Below are positions 7,158 to 12,370 of a DNA stretch of 12,370 bases, one piece after another. Position 1 is the first letter of the stretch. The number at the start of each line of letters is the position of its first letter. The translations under genes were made by a program, and so were the position numbers. Under the pieces are notes generated by a model, which saw only the letters and a program-made list of their open reading frames with translations, did not search any database and had not been told where the DNA came from. This DNA comes from Bacillota bacterium (GTDB taxonomy: Bacteria; Bacillota; Clostridia; Christensenellales; Aristaeellaceae), in assembly GCA_023404715.1 (NCBI GenBank), contig JAEYAR010000154.1, positions 1 to 12,370 of the forward strand. The letters run 5' to 3'.

Positions 7158-7243
7158 GTCGCAACCCTTCCGCCTTGTGCTCATAGCGCCATTTCAGCGC
7201 GTTCGAGCCCATTATTCGGCGTCCCCTTCGAGCAAAATCAAAG

Positions 7244-7274
7244 GTGGAGAGGATGGTTCGCAGATCCTCTCCAC
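7244..7274 (-). promoter_or_regulatory. intercistronic stem-loop between binding-protein and permease genes
   Basis: GTGGAGAGGAT (7244-7254) and ATCCTCTCCAC (7264-7274) form a perfect 11-bp stem with a 9-base loop, 7 bases downstream of the binding-protein stop. On the minus strand it is followed by CTTTGATTTTGC, a broken U-tract. In sugar ABC operons such elements protect the upstream message from 3' decay or partly terminate it, giving more binding protein than permease. This role is inferred by analogy. Confidence 0.65.
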
Positions 7275-7281
7275 GCACATC

Positions 7282-8556
7282 TTAAAACCCTTGTAAAATC
7301 AAGTCTATTTCCTCTGCGCAGGCATTCAGCGCTTCCTCCACGCCCATTTCGTCGGCGTAGATCAGGGTTAGATAACTGTCGAGCACAGTAGCGATATCGG
7401 CATATTGAGAAGGCGCTTGCATGAAAACAGCGTCCTGCGCGGATTCAAGCCAAATGTGCGCGTTGCCCGGAAAATCCATCTTGGCGACCTTCTCCATGGC
7501 GGTGACAGAGGTCGGAATGGATCCCTCGTCAAACAGCTTGCTCTGCGCGTCCGCAGAGCAGAGCCAACATGCCAGCTTAAAAGCCTCTTCTTTCATGCCG
7601 GATTGCTCGGCGACCAAGTACGTTCCGCCGCCGATGATGACCTTTCGGTCGTATTGCTCGTTCGTCGGCAGGTACTGGATATCCACATCTTTAAACTGGT
7701 TGTTATTGTACGTGCGGAAGCTCCAGCGTCCGGAGGTATACATGCCGATCTGATCCGCTACAAACGTACCGCCGCTGATCGGCGATACGCCGTATTCGTA
7801 GATGCAATCATACAAAAACTGAATGGCCTTCACTGCCTCAGGCGAATTGATCACGCATGCGGACATGTCGTCGTTCAAAATCGCCGCGCCGTTGTTGTAG
7901 AGCCATGCATTGATCTGAAAATACGACGTAGGCGCCTGGAAACCATAGACCTGGGTACCGTCCTCCCGTGTAAACGTCAGCTTGCGCGCATACTCCAGAA
8001 ATTCATCCAGCGTCCAATCCTCGTCTGGCATAGTCAAGCCGGCTTCTTGCAACAGCTTCGTGTTGATATGCATGACGATGTTATTCCAGTCAAAACCAAA
8101 GCCATAGATTTGCCCATCGGTCGTATACGCGGCGCGCAGGCGCGGATGGTTATCCTCGACCAGCTTATACCAATCGGGATTTTGATCGATATAAGCATTG
8201 AGGGGGACGCACATGCCGGAATCTCTCAAGAGGTTATATCCTTCGATGGCGGTCCGAAACAGATCGGGTACCGTGCCGCCTACGATCATGGTTTGCAGTT
8301 TTTGCAGGTAGCCCGCCCAGCCGCCTGTATAGGCCACGTAAATAATCTGGACAGAGATGCCCGTCTCCTCGTAAAAATCCTCAAGCACGGGAATGAGTAC
8401 GTCGCGCGGAACCGATTCGCCGTTAAAAGCCACCGTCACCGTCTTGGCCCCGTCGCCCACCAGCAGCGAGGTGTTATCCTCGGCCTGCGCGAATAATACC
8501 GGCATGCTTGCTAACCAGATAAGAACCGTCAGAAACACCGCGAGCATTTTTTTCAT
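7282..8556 (-). CDS. extracellular sugar-binding protein of the ABC importer (family 1)
   Basis: This is the substrate-capturing subunit of the importer. The start at ATG 8556 (MKKMLAVFL) has AAAGGGG 9 bases upstream. An in-frame ATG at 8586 has no ribosome binding site and would add a charged stretch before the signal peptide. From 8556 it has 424 residues. Residues 1-25 are a classical signal peptide with an AQA cleavage site after A25. Family features include a first strand TVTVAFNG, the segment VGGTVPDLFRT in which the binding cleft begins, YGFGFDWN and the late WLCSADAQSKLFDEGSIPT. There is no cysteine at the cleavage point, so the lipoprotein anchor usual in Gram-positive binding proteins is missing. 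It is the first gene of the operon and lies directly behind a strong regulated promoter. The ligand is probably an oligosaccharide or glycoside matching the GH116 enzyme. Confidence 0.92.
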   Translation of the reverse strand: MKKMLAVFLTVLIWLASMPVLFAQAEDNTSLLVGDGAKTVTVAFNGESVPRDVLIPVLEDFYEETGISVQIIYVAYTGGWAGYLQKLQTMIVGGTVPDLFRTAIEGYNLLRDSGMCVPLNAYIDQNPDWYKLVEDNHPRLRAAYTTDGQIYGFGFDWNNIVMHINTKLLQEAGLTMPDEDWTLDEFLEYARKLTFTREDGTQVYGFQAPTSYFQINAWLYNNGAAILNDDMSACVINSPEAVKAIQFLYDCIYEYGVSPISGGTFVADQIGMYTSGRWSFRTYNNNQFKDVDIQYLPTNEQYDRKVIIGGGTYLVAEQSGMKEEAFKLACWLCSADAQSKLFDEGSIPTSVTAMEKVAKMDFPGNAHIWLESAQDAVFMQAPSQYADIATVLDSYLTLIYADEMGVEEALNACAEEIDLILQGF

Positions 8557-8612
8557 GAAACATAACCCCTTTCTTTTTCGACCCATTCACACATAATTAT
8601 GATATATTTTAT

Positions 8613-8630
8613 GTGAACGTGCACGTGAAC
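8613..8630. promoter_or_regulatory. candidate LacI-family operator of the sugar operon
   Basis: GTGAACGTGCACGTGAAC is an 18-bp interrupted palindrome: the central 10 bases (8617-8626) are perfectly symmetric and the outer GT and AC also match. It begins about two bases downstream of the predicted minus-strand transcript start near 8632, the standard place for a roadblock repressor site. The divergent LacI-type gene is the obvious binder, by inference. A half-site TTCACGT recurs at 8679-8685. Confidence 0.65.
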
Positions 8631-8638
8631 GGTTGCTT

Positions 8639-8668
8639 ATTCTAGCATGGTTTTTTATCGTTTGTCAA
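8639..8668 (-). promoter_or_regulatory. promoter of the sugar ABC/GH116 operon
   Basis: On the minus strand a perfect TTGACA (8668-8663) is followed after 18 bases by TAGAAT (8644-8639). The -10 is preceded by TGC, making an extended -10. The transcript would start near 8632, giving a leader of about 75 bases before the binding-protein ATG. It is the strongest promoter in the window by consensus match, and the palindrome at 8613-8630 sits right after it. Confidence 0.8.
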
Positions 8669-8706
8669 CACATATTTTTTCACGTTTTATACTTTTTACT
8701 TTTCAC

Positions 8707-8735
8707 TTGTCTTTTGCTTTTATTGCCGTTACAAT
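8707..8735 (+). promoter_or_regulatory. promoter of the LacI-family regulator gene
   Basis: TTGTCT (8707-8712), a 17-base spacer and TACAAT (8730-8735) precede the regulator, with a predicted start near 8742 and a leader of about 50 bases. A weaker alternative is TCAACA (8665-8670) with TATACT (8688-8693), also 17 bases apart. The first choice has the same -35 sequence and spacing as the Fic promoter. Confidence 0.6.
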
Positions 8736-8792
8736 AACACGTAGAAACGAAAGCCCTCTTTCACATGTACAACAGGCAAGGAGCAATGAAGA

Positions 8793-9785
8793 ATGCCCAT
8801 CACCACAACAGAAATCGCCAGGATTTGTAACGTCTCACGCGGAACGGTCGATCGTGCGCTCAATGGGAGAGGCGGCATTAATCCCCAGACGAGATCATTG
8901 ATCCTCAAAACCGCCGAAGCATATGGATACGTCCCGCATCTGCTTGCCAGCAGCTTGGCGACCGGAAAAACCCATTCCATAGGCATTATCGTGTTTGATC
9001 TGAACAGTCGCCACTTTTCCCAACTGGTCAGCTCTGTGCAGCAAACGCTTTCGCCAAAGGGCATTTTCCCTTACATCTGTATTACCGATAAAAAGCAGGA
9101 GCTGGAGCGCACCCTCGTTAAAGACCTTATATCGCGAAAGGTAGACGGCATGATCATCGCGCCCATCAGTCAAGACCCTGCTTTCAGCGACATGCTGGCT
9201 AAATGGGGAAAACCTGTGGTAACGGTCAACAATCTGCTCAGCGATGATTTTGCGTTTGTAGGCGGCAACGGAAACGAGGCGGTCTATGCCGGTATGGACC
9301 ATTTTTACACCCATGGGTATCGAGAGGTTTACTTTATCTGCCCGCCCTATCGTCGGTTAGGACAGGAAAACCTTTTCGCCCAGACCGACCGCGTAACGGG
9401 ATTCAATCGATTTTTAAAAGAGCATGCGGATATGTGCGGAAGTCTCATCGCGCAGAAAACGTATTTATCGGAGATCTTCGAAATTGTCCCCAAAAAGAAG
9501 CGCCCCGTCGGCTTTTTTTGTAGCAGCGATCATTACGCCCTGCAAATCTACAAAGAGGCCAGAAATCGCGGCTTCTCTATTCCGCGCGACTTCGGCCTCA
9601 TGGGCTTCGATGGAATCGACACCTTGGATTACCTCGACAAGCGAATTACGACCATTTTTTATCCTGCTGAAAAGATCGGACGCCTGAGCGCAGAATGCCT
9701 ATACGATATGATCAGCCACGACGCAGCGCCAAAGCGGATGATCGTCGAATGCCCCATCATACCGGGGGACACGATTGGGCAATAG
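8793..9785 (+). CDS. LacI-family transcriptional regulator of the sugar operon
   Basis: This DNA-binding repressor has 330 residues. The N-terminal LacI helix-turn-helix (TTTEIARICNVSRGTVDRALNG, residues 4-25) and the hinge helix (LLASSLATGKT, 50-60) precede a periplasmic-binding-protein-like effector domain starting at IGIIVFD (63-69). VGGNGNEA (156-163), GFFCSSDHYALQIY (240-253) and GLMGFDGID (268-276) are effector-pocket and core segments. Its recognition helix reads RGTVDRALN rather than the usual xxTVSRVLN, a known LacI sub-branch. AAGGAG at 8778-8783 lies 9 bases before the ATG. The gene is divergent from the binding-protein operon, whose promoter carries a palindrome suited to a dimer. 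The inducer is probably a mono- or disaccharide related to the imported glycoside; its identity is not visible. Confidence 0.92.
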   Translation: MPITTTEIARICNVSRGTVDRALNGRGGINPQTRSLILKTAEAYGYVPHLLASSLATGKTHSIGIIVFDLNSRHFSQLVSSVQQTLSPKGIFPYICITDKKQELERTLVKDLISRKVDGMIIAPISQDPAFSDMLAKWGKPVVTVNNLLSDDFAFVGGNGNEAVYAGMDHFYTHGYREVYFICPPYRRLGQENLFAQTDRVTGFNRFLKEHADMCGSLIAQKTYLSEIFEIVPKKKRPVGFFCSSDHYALQIYKEARNRGFSIPRDFGLMGFDGIDTLDYLDKRITTIFYPAEKIGRLSAECLYDMISHDAAPKRMIVECPIIPGDTIGQ

Positions 9786-9851
9786 ACGGCAGCTATTGCG
9801 CCGGATGATGACGATGAACCCCTGAAACGCAAACTTTAGAGGAGGCTTACG

Positions 9852-10616
9852 ATGCATCGCATTCACCCGCTGCTCCATTCCCTGCGCGGCGTCTTTGAGC
9901 AGGCGCTCGGCGACGGCCTTACCGGTCTCTACGTGCACGGTTCGCTCGCGTTTGGCTGCTTTTCCTGGGAGCGCAGCGACGTCGACCTCATCGCCGTGGC
10001 GAACCGTCCGCTCACGCAGACGCAAAAGCTGGGCCTGCTGGATGCGCTCGTGCGGCTCTTGCCCGAATCGCCTCCCAAGGGGCTTGAGATGAGCGTCGTG
10101 CCGGAGACGGCCTGCAAGCCGTTCCTTTATCCCACGCCCTACGAGCTGCATTTCTCAAACGATTGGCTTTCGCGTTACCGGGCCGACCCGCTCGCCCTGT
10201 GCGATACGGCGGGCAAGACGGACATCGACCTCGCGGCGCACTTCACCGTCCTGCGCGCCGTCGGCTACGCGCTGTGCGGCGCGGCGGTCGAGGACGTCTT
10301 TGCGCCCGTACCGCCCGCATGCTATTGGGATAGCATCACCGCTGACGTCGCCGACGCCCGCACGGCGATATTTGAGAACTATCCGTACGCCGTTCTCAAT
10401 CTTTGCCGCGTGCTCGCTTACGCGTGGACAGGCCGCGTCCTATCCAAACAAAGCGGCGGCGAGTGGGCATTGGACGCGCTTGCGCCGCGCTGGCATAGCG
10501 TCGTACGCAGCGCGCTGTCCGCTTACGCGCACGGCCAACCCGTCTGCATAGACGAAAAAGAAAGCGCCGCCTTCTGCGAACAGTTGCTTTCGCAGATAGC
10601 GGCGGTGAAAATGTAA
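9852..10616 (+). CDS. ANT(3'')/ANT(9)-like nucleotidyltransferase with DUF4111-type C-terminal domain
   Basis: The 254-residue product matches the AadA layout. The polymerase-beta-type core has GSLAFGCFSWERSDVDLIAV (30-49), with S31, D43 and D45 as nucleotide and metal ligands, and E79 in LEMSVV is in the position of the third acidic residue. The helical C-terminal domain contains VLNLCRVLAYAWTGRVLSKQ (181-200), equivalent to the conserved TG-x-x-x-SK segment of aminoglycoside adenylyltransferases. Family members transfer AMP to streptomycin or spectinomycin, but divergent chromosomal members may have other roles, so resistance cannot be assumed. GAGGAGG at 9839-9845 lies 6 bases before the ATG. 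No clear promoter or terminator lies in the 66 bases after the LacI gene, so readthrough from it is possible. The DNA is more GC-rich than the regulator upstream. Confidence 0.85.
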   Translation: MHRIHPLLHSLRGVFEQALGDGLTGLYVHGSLAFGCFSWERSDVDLIAVANRPLTQTQKLGLLDALVRLLPESPPKGLEMSVVPETACKPFLYPTPYELHFSNDWLSRYRADPLALCDTAGKTDIDLAAHFTVLRAVGYALCGAAVEDVFAPVPPACYWDSITADVADARTAIFENYPYAVLNLCRVLAYAWTGRVLSKQSGGEWALDALAPRWHSVVRSALSAYAHGQPVCIDEKESAAFCEQLLSQIAAVKM

Positions 10617-10663
10617 TTATGGGGATTTAACTCAGGCGGCCTCATCGGGTGCATGCCTTGATC

Positions 10664-12319
10664 TCATGCCCCCCGTTCGCCGCCGTCGCCGCGCGCCAAC
10701 TGTTCGGCGCGGCGCAACGCAGCCTCGATATTGGGGCAAAATCCTTCAACCCCAAGGCGCGCGGCGAAGCCGGCCTTGCGCATCACGCTCATGGGCTGTT
10801 CGTTCACATGCGAGAGAATGAAGGCGATTTGCTTTTCCGCAAGCTGGGCGCGCAAAACCTCCAGCGCGCCCAGCGCCGTGCTGTCCAGCGCCGTTACGCC
10901 GCGCATGCGCAGCACGAGGCAGCGCGTATCGTCCATGACGGCGATATCGCCGATGCGAGAGGCCGCGCCGAAGAAGAGCGGTCCCGTAATCTCATATACG
11001 CGCACGCCCCGGGGCACGCTGCGCAGCGAGCCCTCCTTTTCCTCCGGGTAAACCCAGCCCTGCACCGACGTCTCATCGCTCATGCGCTTGACGAACAGCA
11101 CGCAAGCCATGACCATTCCCACCTCGATGGCGACCACCAGGTCAAACAGGACCGTCAGCGCGAACGTCGCCACCAACACCGCGACATCGCTCTTGGGCGC
11201 CGTCCGTACGAGGCGGTAAAACGGCCGCCACTGGCACATGTTATAGGCGACCATGAACAAGATCGCCGCGATCGCCGGCATCGGGATAAGCGCCGCATAG
11301 GGCATCAGCACGACGAGGATGAGCAGCAGCACGAGCGCATGCACCATGCCCGCCACGGGCGTACGCCCGCCGTTTTTGACGTTCGCGGCGGTACGGGCGA
11401 TGGCGCCCGTCGCCGGTATGCCCCCGAAGAGGGCGGAGGCGATGTTGCCCGCGCCCTGGGCGATCAGCTCCGTATTGGAGCGGTGCTTCGTGCCGGTCAT
11501 GCCGTCCGCCACGACGCAGGATAGCAACGACTCGATGGCCGCGAGCACCGCGATCGTAAAGGCGTCGGGCAGCACGGCGCGCACCAAGCTCACGTCAAAA
11601 TGCGGCAAACGCGGGCTCGGCAGCCGGCTAGAGACCGTGTAGAGGTCGCCGATGGTGTTCACGTTCAGGGAAAGCAGCTTGACCAGGGCGATGCCTGCGA
11701 GCACCGCGACCAGCGAGCCGGGGATGCGCCGGCTCACGCGCGGCCAGACGATCAGGATCGCCAGGCAGATCAGCCCGACCAGTACCGCCTGCAAATTCAC
11801 CGTGCCGGCGCTCGCGAAAAAAGCCTGCAATTTCTCCATCGTCTCCACAGGCTTTACGCCCGCGGCATACGAGACGCCAAAAAAATCCTTGAGCTGGCCG
11901 ATGCAGATGGTCACGGCGATGCCCGCGGTGAAGCCCGTAGTGATCGTATAGGGGATAAAACGGATCAGGCTGCCGAGCTTTAAAAGCCCCATCACGACGA
12001 GCAGCACGCCCGCCATGACGGTCGCGAGCATGAGCCCTTCCATGCCGCTGCGCGCGACGACGCCCGCCACGACGGTGGCAAACGCCGCGGTAGGCCCGGC
12101 GATTTGCACGCTGCTGCCTCCCAGAAAGGAGATCACAAAGCCCGCGACGATCGCGGTATAAAGCCCCTCCTCCGGCCCCACGCCGGAGGCGAGCGCCAGC
12201 GCGATCGATAGCGGCAGCGCGATGATCGCGACGATGACGCCCGCGACGGCATCCTGCGCAAATTGCTTCCGGGTATAGCCTTTAAGCGCGCTAAAGAGCA
12301 TCGGCCCTCTCTTTTCCAT
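10664..12319 (-). CDS. SulP-family inorganic anion transporter with STAS domain
   Basis: SulP (SLC26-like) membrane proteins carry sulfate, bicarbonate or other anions, usually as proton or sodium symporters. The 551-residue product has a normal-length membrane domain (about 20-410). Family signatures are IAGPTAAFATV (73-83), AIESLLSCVVADGMTG (261-276), and GGIPATGAIARTAANV (299-314). A cytoplasmic STAS domain follows (about 435-540) with the loop VTALDSTALGAL (475-486), where SpoIIAA-like proteins carry the phosphorylated serine. TAGGAG lies 8 bases before the ATG at 12319. An in-frame ATG at codon 7 has GAGAGGG only 3 bases away. The gene is convergent with the nucleotidyltransferase, 47 bases apart, and stands alone within the window. 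The substrate cannot be assigned; a bicarbonate (BicA-like) or sulfate role are both possible. Confidence 0.93.
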   Translation of the reverse strand: MEKRGPMLFSALKGYTRKQFAQDAVAGVIVAIIALPLSIALALASGVGPEEGLYTAIVAGFVISFLGGSSVQIAGPTAAFATVVAGVVARSGMEGLMLATVMAGVLLVVMGLLKLGSLIRFIPYTITTGFTAGIAVTICIGQLKDFFGVSYAAGVKPVETMEKLQAFFASAGTVNLQAVLVGLICLAILIVWPRVSRRIPGSLVAVLAGIALVKLLSLNVNTIGDLYTVSSRLPSPRLPHFDVSLVRAVLPDAFTIAVLAAIESLLSCVVADGMTGTKHRSNTELIAQGAGNIASALFGGIPATGAIARTAANVKNGGRTPVAGMVHALVLLLILVVLMPYAALIPMPAIAAILFMVAYNMCQWRPFYRLVRTAPKSDVAVLVATFALTVLFDLVVAIEVGMVMACVLFVKRMSDETSVQGWVYPEEKEGSLRSVPRGVRVYEITGPLFFGAASRIGDIAVMDDTRCLVLRMRGVTALDSTALGALEVLRAQLAEKQIAFILSHVNEQPMSVMRKAGFAARLGVEGFCPNIEAALRRAEQLARGDGGERGA

Positions 12320-12370
12320 ATTGCATACTCCTATAAACTGTATTGACGTACGACGTGCTCTATTGTACGA
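12320..12370 (-). promoter_or_regulatory. partial upstream region of the SulP gene with a possible -10
   Basis: On the minus strand TACAAT (12367-12362) could be the -10 of the SulP promoter, giving a leader of about 35 bases. The matching -35 would lie beyond the window edge. An ACGT-centred inverted repeat (ACGT, 3 bases, ACGT) sits just downstream of it. Both are weak without the missing sequence. Confidence 0.3.

Noticed and set aside
7405..8496. A 363-codon open frame on the plus strand opposite the binding-protein gene
   Set aside because: It lies entirely antisense to a clear binding-protein gene, has no ribosome binding site or domain, and its arginine- and histidine-rich product is typical of a shadow frame in GC-rich DNA.
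10640..10675. Possible terminator between the nucleotidyltransferase and SulP genes
   Set aside because: GCATG and CATGC can pair with flanking G and C runs, but the stem is imperfect and there is no T-tract on either strand.
10649..11524. A 291-codon open frame on the plus strand opposite the SulP gene
   Set aside because: The product is dominated by Arg, His, Ala and Asp without a recognisable fold, and it mirrors the conserved transporter on the other strand.
1..12370. CRISPR arrays, tRNA or rRNA genes, insertion sequences
   Set aside because: I found no regularly spaced direct repeats beyond the operator array, no tRNA-like cloverleaf or CCA ends, and no transposase-like frames.

Overview
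The window looks like chromosomal DNA from a Gram-positive-lineage bacterium, most likely a Clostridia-type Firmicute of moderate GC content. The evidence is strong AGGAGG-type ribosome binding sites, sigma-A style promoters with 17-18 bp spacers, U-tract terminators, a CUT1 sugar ABC importer without its own ATPase, and a GH116 glycosidase. No single sequence feature fixes the genus. There are no rRNA or tRNA genes, insertion sequences or CRISPR arrays that I can see, and no stretch over 300 bases lacks a gene.

Region 1 (1-2940) is accessory in character. A self-contained Fic-family AMP-transferase gene (148-1341) has its own promoter and a strong terminator. Next come two small XRE-family repressor genes on the minus strand (1400-2079). 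They face a plus-strand gene for a protein with two helix-turn-helix-like units, which an in-frame TAA splits into 2188-2412 and 2476-2877. The divergent control region (2103-2169) holds two overlapping promoters and three operator-like repeats spaced exactly 22 bp apart, plus an inverted copy. This layout resembles the immunity switch of a prophage or integrative element, and the region is probably a remnant of one.

Region 2 (2949-9785) is a complete sugar-uptake and hydrolysis locus. A LacI-family regulator (8793-9785, plus strand) is divergent from a minus-strand operon. The operon encodes a secreted solute-binding protein (7282-8556), two CUT1 permeases (6240-7157 and 5387-6223) and a GH116 beta-glycosidase (2949-5369). 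The operon promoter has a TTGACA -35 and an extended -10. An 18-bp palindrome lies just downstream of the predicted transcription start, where the regulator could block transcription. A stem-loop between the binding-protein and permease genes probably sets their relative expression. The likely logic is that a beta-linked oligosaccharide or glycoside is imported, cleaved in the cytoplasm by the GH116 enzyme, and sensed (itself or a product) by the LacI protein.

Region 3 (9852-12370) is visibly more GC-rich. It holds an ANT(3'')/ANT(9)-like nucleotidyltransferase gene (9852-10616) convergent with a SulP-family anion transporter with a C-terminal STAS domain (10664-12319). Neither has an obvious link to the sugar locus.
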